Source: Clostridia bacterium (GTDB taxonomy: Bacteria; Bacillota; Clostridia; Oscillospirales; Acutalibacteraceae). From it: a stretch of DNA of 64,000 bases. The notes under the pieces are model-generated. The model was not told the origin of the DNA, did not search any database, and worked only from the letters and a program-made list of their open reading frames with translations. Each line of letters starts with the position of its first letter. Position 1 is the first letter of the stretch. The stretch is taken from the NCBI GenBank assembly GCA_017399405.1, contig JAFQCT010000016.1:186001-250000 (forward strand). The letters run 5' to 3'. The translations under genes were made by a program, and so were the position numbers. Below, piece by piece: positions 38,027 to 46,095 of the stretch.

Positions 38027-38112
38027 TTGGCGTTAAGAAAACAATCTGGTTGATTGTTTTTAGCCAAAGACGATTGGCGGGTACCAAATTTCATTAGAAA
38101 TTGGGTCGCCAA
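38027..38112. repeat. Two adjacent hairpins, both closed by TTGGC/GCCAA
   Basis: Hairpin A (38027-38067) has TTGGC/GCCAA at its base and AAAACAATC/GATTGTTTT above. Hairpin B (38074-38112) has TTGGCG/CGCCAA at its base and CCAAATTTC/GAAATTGGG, with one mismatch, above an ATTA loop. They fill the space between the two tRNA-tail units. Just after them, 38113-38146 is unusually G+C-rich for this genome. Confidence 0.6.
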
Positions 38113-38144
38113 GCGAAAAGTATGCGAGCGAGACGCGAGCAGAC

Positions 38145-38232
38145 GGTCAAGTCCTGTCACTCCGACCAAAAATCCAAATTCGACCTTTAGGTTGAGTTTG
38201 GATTTTTCTTTTTGTGATTATAGGACTTGACC
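38145..38232 (+). repeat. tRNA-tail repeat unit 2 (tail, terminator, inverted T arm)
   Basis: 38147-38173 repeats 37930-37956 exactly for 27 bases, that is, the last 22 bases of tRNA-Pro plus AAAAT. There is no tRNA body in front of it. A terminator hairpin follows (AAAAATCCAAA/TTTGGATTTTT, 38168-38207), then AGGACTTGACC at 38222-38232, which is the exact complement of the start of this unit. Confidence 0.75.
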
Positions 38233-38240
38233 CGTATTGT

Positions 38241-39041
38241 TTATCCTAACATAACATCTAATAGCATCATAGTAGCAAAGCCTGAAACTATACCCATTGT
38301 TGCGAAATATGGTTGTATTCTCTGATTTTTTTGACATTCGGGTATTAGTTCGTGTACTGCAACTAAAATCATTGCACCTGCAGCAAATGAAAGAGCATAG
38401 GGTAGAATGGTTTCAACATATACTGTCAATAATGCACCAATTACACCAGCAATCGGCTCAACCATACCTGACGCCTGACCGAATAAAAAACTCTTTTTTC
38501 TTGAATAACCCTCGCGTCTTAAGGGTACTGAAACTGCCGCACCCTCAGGGAAATTCTGTAAGCCTATACCAACTGCAACTGATATTGCACCCATAAGATT
38601 TTCAGTAGAAAAATTGTTTTGAAGAGCACCAAAAGCAACACCAACTGCCAACCCTTCAGGTATATTATGAAGTGTTATTGAAAGAATTAGCATTATTATT
38701 CGTTGTAGTTTTTCGTTAGGTTGTGATTTTGGGTTATTGGCTTTATTTCTTGCAAATGTAACTATTTTGTCTGAAGCCCACATAAATGTTGCACCGAATA
38801 AAAATCCGATTGTAACAACAAAATATGCAGGTGTGTTCAATATGGATTCTGCACGCTCAATGGCGGGTTGCAATAAAGACCAGAAACTTGCCGCAATCAT
38901 AACACCTGACGCAAAACCAAGCATAATATTTAATAATTTTTTATTAGTGGATTTGAATAAAACTACCGTGGCTGCACCTAATGCGGTTACAAACCAGGTG
39001 CCAAGCGTTGCTATTAGTGCCATAATAACAAAAGTATTCAT
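38241..39041 (-). CDS. ZIP-family divalent metal transporter
   Basis: A 266-residue membrane protein with about eight helices. The ZIP metal-binding motifs are HNIPEG (125-130, helix 4) and LQNFPEGAA (161-169, helix 5). A charged Lys/Asn/Gln loop at about 98-112 separates helices 3 and 4. The family imports Zn2+ or other divalent metals. Translation may be controlled: its GGAGGTG ribosome site is buried in a strong leader hairpin. The second tRNA-tail terminator also lies at its 3' end and could end its transcript. Confidence 0.92.
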   Translation of the reverse strand: MNTFVIMALIATLGTWFVTALGAATVVLFKSTNKKLLNIMLGFASGVMIAASFWSLLQPAIERAESILNTPAYFVVTIGFLFGATFMWASDKIVTFARNKANNPKSQPNEKLQRIIMLILSITLHNIPEGLAVGVAFGALQNNFSTENLMGAISVAVGIGLQNFPEGAAVSVPLRREGYSRKKSFLFGQASGMVEPIAGVIGALLTVYVETILPYALSFAAGAMILVAVHELIPECQKNQRIQPYFATMGIVSGFATMMLLDVMLG

Positions 39042-39044
39042 ATA

Positions 39045-39087
39045 GCACCTCCTGTATTCATTATATTTTCTGAATTACAAGAGGTGC
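39045..39087 (-). promoter_or_regulatory. Leader hairpin burying the ribosome site of the ZIP gene
   Basis: On the minus strand, the arm GCACCTCTTGTAATTCA (39087-39071) pairs with TGAATACAGGAGGTGC (39060-39045) around a 10-base loop. This gives 16 base pairs, with one bulged A and one G-U. The pairing arm includes the whole AGGAGGTG Shine-Dalgarno sequence, four bases before the ATG at 39041. Confidence 0.65.
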
Positions 39088-39114
39088 ATATTTTATGGTA
39101 ATTTTAATATTATA

Positions 39115-39143
39115 TTGACAATAGAACAAATGTTTGGTATAAT
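39115..39143 (+). promoter_or_regulatory. Consensus promoter of the DNA polymerase IV gene
   Basis: TTGACA (39115-39120) and TATAAT (39138-39143), 17 bases apart, a perfect sigma-A consensus. I see no LexA-type box of the Bacillus form overlapping it. Confidence 0.8.
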
Positions 39144-39172
39144 GTTTTTATAAAATAACAAAGGGGATTTTT

Positions 39173-40408
39173 ATGAAAAGAATTATTCTGCATTGTGATT
39201 TGAATAACTTTTACGCATCTGTTGAATGTGTTAAAAATCCTCAATTAAAAGGTAAATGCGTTGCGGTTTGTGGTAGCGAAGATGACCGTCACGGAATAGT
39301 CCTTGCAAAATCTCAACCTGCAAAAATGCTTGGTGTAAAAACAGGTGACACTATACTTGAAGCAAGGCGAAAATGTGGTAATCTTATAGTTGTGCGACCC
39401 GATTTTGATACTTATTACGATTATTCCGAAAAGGTAAAAAGCATTTATTCAAGATACACTGATTTAATTGAGTCTTTTGGTATGGATGAGTGTTGGCTTG
39501 ATATAAGCGGTAATGAAAATCTTTCTGGCGATGGTTTGGCGATTGCTGAAGAGATAAGAAACAGCGTTCGCGAAGAAACAGGGCTTACTATATCTGTTGG
39601 GGTTTCCTTTAACAAAGTTTTTGCTAAACTTGGTAGTGATATGAAAAAGCCTGATGCAACTACGGTGATTTCAAAAGAAAATTATAAGGATAAAGTATGG
39701 TGTCTTAATGCAAACGAAATGATTTTTGTGGGTAGAAGAACATTTAAGACTTTACAGAAATACGGAATAATCACTATTGGAGATATTGCCCGTACTCAAC
39801 CTGATTTTCTCAAGAAAATTCTTGGTAAAAACGGGTTTGATTTGTGGGCTTATGCAAACGGATTAGACTTTTCACCTGTTTCACATATTGACAGTAAACC
39901 TATACCGCAAAGTATAAGCAGGGGAATAACCTGTATGGAGAGTTTATTGTCTGTATATGAGGCAGAAAGAGTAGTTGCAGAGTTATCTGTAAAAGTTTCT
40001 AAGAATCTGCGACGAGAACACTTACTTGCAACAGGTGTTCAATTGGCAATAAAAGAGGATAATTTAACAGTTCAACAGTACTCAGATAACCTTGAATTTC
40101 CTACACATAACGCAAAAGAAATATATGAAGTTTCACAAAAACTTTTATTTCAAAAACATATATGGAAACGAAATATTCGTGCCTTAACCGTAAGAACTTA
40201 TAATCTTGTGAAAGAAGAAAATTATCAACAACTTCATATTGATTTTGATATAGATACTCACGAAAAGGTGTGTGTTGTTGATAATACACTTAATGGAATA
40301 CGAAAAAAATTAGGTAACGATAAAATATTTAATGGTTGTCGTCTTTATGGCACAAAAATGCCGACAGGTAAAAGTGAACATTCATCTTTACCGCCGGCAA
40401 GTTTTTAA
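39173..40408 (+). CDS. dinB: DNA polymerase IV (Y family)
   Basis: A 411-residue translesion polymerase. The catalytic carboxylates are Asp9 (HCDLNNFYAS) and Asp105-Glu106 (SFGMDECWLDIS). The GVSFNKVFAKLGSDMKKP palm segment and the helix-hairpin-helix thumb (IGDIARTQPDFLKKILG) follow, then the little-finger domain. It copies past damaged bases. AAAGGGGA precedes the ATG. It is monocistronic and convergent with the ABC-F gene, only 8 bases away. Confidence 0.93.
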   Translation: MKRIILHCDLNNFYASVECVKNPQLKGKCVAVCGSEDDRHGIVLAKSQPAKMLGVKTGDTILEARRKCGNLIVVRPDFDTYYDYSEKVKSIYSRYTDLIESFGMDECWLDISGNENLSGDGLAIAEEIRNSVREETGLTISVGVSFNKVFAKLGSDMKKPDATTVISKENYKDKVWCLNANEMIFVGRRTFKTLQKYGIITIGDIARTQPDFLKKILGKNGFDLWAYANGLDFSPVSHIDSKPIPQSISRGITCMESLLSVYEAERVVAELSVKVSKNLRREHLLATGVQLAIKEDNLTVQQYSDNLEFPTHNAKEIYEVSQKLLFQKHIWKRNIRALTVRTYNLVKEENYQQLHIDFDIDTHEKVCVVDNTLNGIRKKLGNDKIFNGCRLYGTKMPTGKSEHSSLPPASF

Positions 40409-40416
40409 TTTTATTT

Positions 40417-42306
40417 TTAAGCTAATTCAAGCCATAAGGTTTCAAGTTCTTCAAGAGTTTCTTCTTTCGTTTTGATTTCCTCAAGGATTTCAGAAAGTCT
40501 TGCATAATCACTTGAAATATCAGGGTCATTACAAAGTTCTTTCAAATTATTGATTTCAGTTTGAAGTACTGACATTTCTTTTTCAGTATTCATAAGTTTA
40601 GCACGACGCTTTCTGTCTTCTGCTTTATTTTTTCGCGACTCGTCATAGTTTTTTGCTGAGTCGCTTTTTTCTTTTACAACAGAAACTTTTTCTTCATCAA
40701 TTACTGAATGTTCTTTATAATAATCATAATTACCATTATAGATAATGATTTCTTGTGGTTTCATTTCAATAATTTTAGTGGGAACAGAGTTAAGAAAATA
40801 TCTATCGTGAGAAACCATAATTATAGTACCTTCATATTGGCTTAAAGCGATATCTAAAGCCTCTTTTGCCTTGTAGTCAAGGTGATTTGTAGGCTCGTCT
40901 AAAACAAGCACATTCGAGCGTTCAAAGGTGATTATACAAAGCACTACTTTCGCACGGTTTGCACCACTCATTTCGCGAATACGCTTAAATACATCTTCAT
41001 CTTCAATAAGAAAACGACCAAGCATACTACGAATTTCGTATTCGGTTTTAGTAGGGAATTTGCGATGAACTGCTTCAAGCACTGTCATATTAAGGTCAAG
41101 TGAAGATAATTCTTGGTCGAAATATGAAATCTTTACATTTCCGCCCCAACGCACAGTACCTTCATAAGTTATCTTTTTAAGAATAGCTTTAAGTAATGAA
41201 GATTTACCAACACCGTTTTTGCCTACAAAAGCGACTTTTTCACCGCGTTCAACAATCAGGTTAAAGTTTTCAAAAAGTGTCTTTTTATTAACACCGTTTC
41301 CTACACTTATTTTTAAGTTTTTGCATTCAAGAATAGTTTTATGTGGTTCAATATCAAAGGGGAATGTAATATGCAAATCTTTAACTTTTGGGTTAGGTTT
41401 TGCCTGAAGTTCCATTTTTTCAAGAGCCTTAACACGAGACCCAACACTATTTATACTACTTGATTTTGCAAGGTTTTTGCGGACATAATCTCGTAAACTT
41501 TCAATTTCTTTTTGCTGTTTTTCATATTCTTTTGTAAGTGTTTTAATTCGTTCTTCTTTTTGTTTTAAGAATGAAGAATATCCACCTTTATAGCGTACTA
41601 ATTCGCCATTTTCAATTTCACATATGTCAGATGCAACAGAATTCAGAAAATATCTGTCGTGAGATACAATTATAACTGCACCTTTGTAAGATTCAAGGTA
41701 ATTTTCAAGCCAATTAAGCATAGAAAAATCAAGATGGTTTGTAGGCTCATCAAGAATAAGCAAATCAGGATTTTCAACAAGAATTTTAGCAAGGGCAAAT
41801 CGAGTTTTTTCTCCGCCGGAAAGTACAGAAACGCTACCATCTAAATTAAAGTCACCAAATCCCATACCATTGAGAACGCTATTGATTCGCACTTCTGCAT
41901 TATAACCGTCACAAGCATCGTAAATATTAGTAAGTTGTTCATATTCAGCTGAAAGTTCGGTGTATTCTTTACCGCTTGTAACTGCCATTTTTTTAGATAT
42001 TTCTTCAAGTTGTTTTCTTGTATCAAATGCAAGTTTCAAAGCATTTTGTATTTCTTGGCAAAGTGTGTTTGATGTGTCAAGTGCCTCATTTTGCTTTAAG
42101 TAACCAATACGGATGTTTGGCTTAGTAGCAAGAGTGCCTTCATCATATTCAAGAGCACCTGAAATAATGTTGAGCAGAGTAGTTTTACCCACACCGTTAA
42201 TGCCTAAAAGTCCAATACGGTCTTTTTCGTTAACAGTCAGGTTTACATTTTTTAATATGCTTTTGTCAAGAAAACTTTTGTTAATATTCTGTAAAGTAAT
42301 AAGCAT
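40417..42306 (-). CDS. ABC-F family ATPase (ribosome-associated type)
   Basis: A 629-residue soluble twin-ATPase without membrane helices. NBD1 has Walker A GINGVGKTT, signature LSGGEKTRFALAKIL and LLILDEPTNHLD. A charged linker (about 240-310) follows. NBD2 has GKNGVGKSS and VLVLDEPTNHLD. A C-terminal Glu/Lys coiled coil spans about 540-629. The NBD2 signature reads MSGANRAKV (446-454) rather than LSGGE, so the second site may be weakened. ABC-F proteins act on the ribosome E site in translation or antibiotic protection. Which role applies is unknown. It starts 12 bases after the MATE gene. Confidence 0.9.
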   Translation of the reverse strand: MLITLQNINKSFLDKSILKNVNLTVNEKDRIGLLGINGVGKTTLLNIISGALEYDEGTLATKPNIRIGYLKQNEALDTSNTLCQEIQNALKLAFDTRKQLEEISKKMAVTSGKEYTELSAEYEQLTNIYDACDGYNAEVRINSVLNGMGFGDFNLDGSVSVLSGGEKTRFALAKILVENPDLLILDEPTNHLDFSMLNWLENYLESYKGAVIIVSHDRYFLNSVASDICEIENGELVRYKGGYSSFLKQKEERIKTLTKEYEKQQKEIESLRDYVRKNLAKSSSINSVGSRVKALEKMELQAKPNPKVKDLHITFPFDIEPHKTILECKNLKISVGNGVNKKTLFENFNLIVERGEKVAFVGKNGVGKSSLLKAILKKITYEGTVRWGGNVKISYFDQELSSLDLNMTVLEAVHRKFPTKTEYEIRSMLGRFLIEDEDVFKRIREMSGANRAKVVLCIITFERSNVLVLDEPTNHLDYKAKEALDIALSQYEGTIIMVSHDRYFLNSVPTKIIEMKPQEIIIYNGNYDYYKEHSVIDEEKVSVVKEKSDSAKNYDESRKNKAEDRKRRAKLMNTEKEMSVLQTEINNLKELCNDPDISSDYARLSEILEEIKTKEETLEELETLWLELA

Positions 42307-42317
42307 AATTTTTTACC

Positions 42318-43661
42318 TTATTTATTTGCAAGATTTTTTATGTTTTTCTTCCACATTCCAGTAAAGTAGAATATACAGGAAATCGCTGTAGCTAACAGCC
42401 AACCAATAGGCCACGAGTACCATATTCCTTGTTGTGCAAATATTGGCGATAATGCAAACGAAAGCACAACTCGTAAAAGCAAATCTGAGAATGTTGAGAC
42501 CATAAAGATGTTTACCGCACCGCTACCACGAAGCACGCCATCAATAATTAGTTTAATGGCTATGAATAAGTAAAATGGTGCAACCGTCTTTAAGAAAGCA
42601 ATACCAGCCTCAATAATCGCTGTATCAGTTTCATTTACAAAAATTCGCATCATAATTTCAGGGCAGAAATTAAAAAGTAAAAATAGGGGAGTTGTTATTG
42701 CAAAAGACATAAAATACAAATATTTTACGCCCTTTTTAATTCTATCTATTTTTCCTGCACCTACATTTTGTGCGGTATAACTTGACATACTGTTACCAAG
42801 TGCAGTAAGAGTAGTAATTGTAAATGTATTTAGTTTTCCTGCTGCTGAAAAACCTGCAACTACAATGTCACCAAATGTGTTTACAAGACTTTGAATAAAA
42901 ATGTTGCCAATTGATACAAAACTTTGTTGTAATATACTTGGAATTGCAACAAATAAAATCTTTTTAAGTATATCAAATGAAAATAATTTTGATTTGCCAC
43001 AATTTAGTTTGCGTATCCTTAAAACTAATGTGACAAAAGATAATATTGATGCAATACCTTGTGCAATAAATGTTGCCCAAGCAACACCGGAAACTCCTAA
43101 CGATGTGTATTTTACAAGTATATAGTCGAGAACTACATTAAATACGGAAGAAAGAATAAGAAAGAACAGGGGAGTTTTAGAATCACCTAATGCAGTAAAA
43201 ATACCTGTGCAGATATTATATAAAAACAAGAAAACTAAACCAGCGGTATAAATATTAAGATAATCTGCTGATGCACGGAATAAACTTTCCGGAGTGTTTA
43301 AGTTAATAAGTAATGATGATGAAAAAACTAACCCAAGTATTGTTAAAACTATGCTTAATGATAAAATGGATATAAGAGAAGTACTGATACAGGTTTTCAT
43401 TTTTGAGTAATTCTTGTTACCAAAAAATTGTGAAATAACAACGCTACAACCTATGTTTGAGCCGTTTGCAATTGCCATATAAATCATTGTGATTGTATAC
43501 GAAATCCCCACAGCTGCTAAAGCGTCACCACCGAGTAATTGCCCTGCAATTATACTGTCAGCAATGTTATATAATTGCTGAAACATAACGGAAATGAGCA
43601 TTGGAATTGTAAATTTTATAAGTATTTTTGCAGGATTTCCAGTTGTCATATCTCTTACCAT
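42318..43661 (-). CDS. MATE-family efflux protein
   Basis: A 447-residue membrane protein with 12 predicted helices in two homologous halves. The N-terminus (MTTGNPAKILIKFTIPMLIS) and QLYNIADSIIAGQLLGGDALAAVG in pieces are typical of the DinF/NorM-like MATE group. It exports organic cations or drugs using Na+ or H+. The ribosome site GAGGTGATAAA is good. It forms an operon with the ABC-F gene downstream. Confidence 0.92.
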   Translation of the reverse strand: MVRDMTTGNPAKILIKFTIPMLISVMFQQLYNIADSIIAGQLLGGDALAAVGISYTITMIYMAIANGSNIGCSVVISQFFGNKNYSKMKTCISTSLISILSLSIVLTILGLVFSSSLLINLNTPESLFRASADYLNIYTAGLVFLFLYNICTGIFTALGDSKTPLFFLILSSVFNVVLDYILVKYTSLGVSGVAWATFIAQGIASILSFVTLVLRIRKLNCGKSKLFSFDILKKILFVAIPSILQQSFVSIGNIFIQSLVNTFGDIVVAGFSAAGKLNTFTITTLTALGNSMSSYTAQNVGAGKIDRIKKGVKYLYFMSFAITTPLFLLFNFCPEIMMRIFVNETDTAIIEAGIAFLKTVAPFYLFIAIKLIIDGVLRGSGAVNIFMVSTFSDLLLRVVLSFALSPIFAQQGIWYSWPIGWLLATAISCIFYFTGMWKKNIKNLANK

Positions 43662-43688
43662 TTTATCACCTCATTTCAACCTCAAAAA

Positions 43689-43710
43689 AGGGACTGAAGT
43701 TCAGTCCCTT
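43689..43710 (-). terminator. Terminator of the xpt-nucleoside importer operon
   Basis: AAGGGACTGAA/TTCAGTCCCTT, a perfect 11-bp palindrome. On the minus strand it is followed by TTTTTTGAGG. Confidence 0.85.
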
Positions 43711-43717
43711 AATTTTT

Positions 43718-45112
43718 TTATAATGTTTCAAGAATACTTCTTGCTACACTTATACCGTTTGATGATGCTTGCATAAGTCCGCGTGTAACTGATGCACCGT
43801 CACCTATAGCGTGAAGACCTTTAACGCTTGTTTCAAAGTTAGTATCAACAACAACTTTGTTTGAATAGAATTTTACTTCAACACCATAAAGAAGTGTTTC
43901 ATCACTTGCAATACCCGGTGTAACTTTATCAAGTGCTTCAAGCATTTCTGCAATATCAACCATAATTCTATGTGGGAATACAAGAGATAAATCACCTGGT
44001 ACAGCATCTTTAAGTGTAGGAATAAGGTTGTTTCTGCAAAGTCTTTCAGGTGTAGTTCTTCGACCACGCTTAAAATCACCATAAGTCTGAACAAGTATTT
44101 TACCATCACAAAGCATATTACTTAACTGTGCAATTTGCTTACCATATTCAATAGGTGACTTGAATGGCTTTGTAAAATTCTTTGATACAAGAAGTGCAAA
44201 GTTTGTATTGTTTGTTTTGTATTCTGCAGATTTATATGCATGACCGTTTACAACAGCAAGACCATTGTCATAATATTCAGTTGCTACTTCGCCGGATGGG
44301 TTAGAACAGAAAGTTCTTACTTTGTCATCAAAAGTCTGTGAATAATAGACAAGCTTTGCTTCATAAAGGTTTTCATTCAAGAACTTCATAACTTCGTCAC
44401 GAACTTCAACACGGACACCGACATCTACTGTGCCAACTTGAGTTTCAATATCGTGGTCTTTACAGATATGGCTAAGCCATTCTGCACCTTCGCGACCTAC
44501 TGCCGCAACGATTTTATCAGAATAGTATGTCTCACCATTAGCAATAACACCTTTTACCTGATTATCTTCAATAATAATATCAGAAACCATTGTATTGAAA
44601 ATGATGTTACAACCATTATCTTCAAGGTGCTTTTGAAGTCTGCCATAAATTTTATAGCCCTCTTCTGTTCCTAAATGACGAATTGGACATTCAATCAATT
44701 TAAGATTTGCATTGATTGCTTTTCTACGGATTTCTTCGATTTCAGCACGCTTGTCAACACCATAAACATTAGTGTCTGCACCGAAACTTAAATATACATC
44801 ATCAGCTTCTTTTAATAATCCCATAGTCTCTTCATAACCAAGGATTTCGGGAAGATGACCACCAACATCAGGTGAAAGTGAAAGTTTACCGTCAGAAAAC
44901 GCACCTGCACCAGCAAAGCCTGTTGTAATAGAACAAGGTTTGCAACCAACACACTTTTTAGTTGTTCTTTTAGGGCACATTCTTTTTTCAATAGAACGAC
45001 CTTTTTCAATCATAAGAATATTAATGTCAGGCTTTTTAGCCAAAAGTTCATAAGCACAGAATATACCTGATGGACCTGCACCAATAATAATTACATCAAA
45101 TTTATTATTCAT
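43718..45112 (-). CDS. FAD-dependent dehydrogenase, COG2509 type
   Basis: A 464-residue flavoprotein. The FAD-binding motif GAGPSG is at 11-16. A four-cysteine cluster, Cys46, Cys54, Cys57 and Cys60 (CVGCKPC), precedes GFAGAGAFSDGKLSL, as in uncharacterised COG2509 dehydrogenases; this could hold an iron-sulfur centre. The C-terminus has HAIGDGASVTRGLMQASSNG, the second FAD contact. The substrate is unknown. It starts 14 bases after the last permease gene of the nucleoside importer, so it belongs to that operon. The ATG at 45112 is chosen over 45121 because the latter abuts the ribosome site. Confidence 0.85.
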   Translation of the reverse strand: MNNKFDVIIIGAGPSGIFCAYELLAKKPDINILMIEKGRSIEKRMCPKRTTKKCVGCKPCSITTGFAGAGAFSDGKLSLSPDVGGHLPEILGYEETMGLLKEADDVYLSFGADTNVYGVDKRAEIEEIRRKAINANLKLIECPIRHLGTEEGYKIYGRLQKHLEDNGCNIIFNTMVSDIIIEDNQVKGVIANGETYYSDKIVAAVGREGAEWLSHICKDHDIETQVGTVDVGVRVEVRDEVMKFLNENLYEAKLVYYSQTFDDKVRTFCSNPSGEVATEYYDNGLAVVNGHAYKSAEYKTNNTNFALLVSKNFTKPFKSPIEYGKQIAQLSNMLCDGKILVQTYGDFKRGRRTTPERLCRNNLIPTLKDAVPGDLSLVFPHRIMVDIAEMLEALDKVTPGIASDETLLYGVEVKFYSNKVVVDTNFETSVKGLHAIGDGASVTRGLMQASSNGISVARSILETL

Positions 45113-45126
45113 AATAATCATTCCTT

Positions 45127-46095
45127 TTATCTGTCTTCTCTGAAGTATGACAATCCAAGTGAAGCAGGGGGCTGATTTTCTTTTTTATTCATCATGCTTG
45201 TAACAATTAAAACAACAATTGTGATTACATAAGGCAACATTTTCAAGATTTCTCGTCCTGAGAATGAAATATTTCCAAAAACAAAAGCCGCAATATATAA
45301 TGCACCAAAAAGATAAGAACCAATTATTGAAATATTTGGTTTCCATAATGTGAAAATAACAAGTGCGATTGCAAGCCAACCAAACGCCTCAATAGTTGAC
45401 GCGTTTTCCCAACTTCCCTTAACATAGTCCATAATATAGAATACGCCACCAAAGCCGGCTATACCGCTACCTATTAAGATTGCAACATATTTATATAATG
45501 TAATATTAACACCCATTGCGTCAGCAGTTGCAGTATTTTCACCAATTGCACGGAGATTAAGACCAACTTTAGTTCGGTTGAAAATAAAGGTAGTAATCAA
45601 AGCAATAATTATTGCTAAATACACATAAAATCCGTGACCGAATAATACTTTAACAATGCCATCTGACCCATCAGCAAAAGGTAAGCATTTAGCGATAATT
45701 TTACCTGCTGTAGAAAAATTAGTTTTATCAACATATGAGTGCATTAAGAATTGAGTTAAGCCATTACCGAAGATTGTAATCGCAAGACCTGTGATATTCT
45801 GATTACAACGGAATGTAATTGTCATTACTGCATAAATAGCACCAGTTAGAGATGCAAAAAGGAATGCACCGAAAACGGAGGATAAAATAAGAATAATCCA
45901 TGATGCGTTTTCAATTACTTCCAGACTATTCATATAAAAACTTACAAAAAGACATCCACCAACAGTACCTGTACACATAATTCCGGGAATACCAAGGTTT
46001 AAGTGACCTGCCTTTTCAGTAATTGTTTCACCGATGCAACCGAAAAGAAGAACTGTGCCGATTGCAATAGCACTCATTAAGAATGTAACTGTCAT
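45127..46095 (-). CDS. Nucleoside ABC transporter, permease (YufQ/NupQ-like)
   Basis: A 322-residue permease of the BMP-transporter type. It has LNLGIPGIMCTGTVGG near the start, NQNITGLAITIFGNGLTQFL, and GLNLRAIGENTATADAMGVNI, all characteristic of this permease class. About eight to nine membrane helices are visible. It overlaps the partner permease by 4 bases. Confidence 0.92.
   Translation of the reverse strand: MTVTFLMSAIAIGTVLLFGCIGETITEKAGHLNLGIPGIMCTGTVGGCLFVSFYMNSLEVIENASWIILILSSVFGAFLFASLTGAIYAVMTITFRCNQNITGLAITIFGNGLTQFLMHSYVDKTNFSTAGKIIAKCLPFADGSDGIVKVLFGHGFYVYLAIIIALITTFIFNRTKVGLNLRAIGENTATADAMGVNITLYKYVAILIGSGIAGFGGVFYIMDYVKGSWENASTIEAFGWLAIALVIFTLWKPNISIIGSYLFGALYIAAFVFGNISFSGREILKMLPYVITIVVLIVTSMMNKKENQPPASLGLSYFREDR

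Noticed and set aside
37966-38169. A 67-codon minus-strand reading frame beginning MVGVTGL, antisense to the tRNA-tail element.
   Set aside because: It starts at a TTG in the complement of the tRNA tail; MVGVTG is what any antisense reading of a tRNA 3' end gives. There is no ribosome site, and it runs through the hairpins.
37951-38240. An integrated prophage or plasmid attachment pair (attL/attR).
   Set aside because: The direct repeat at the tRNA end fits an attachment site, but only about 190 bases lie between the copies and no integrase is near; a short repeat element explains the paired inverted arms better.
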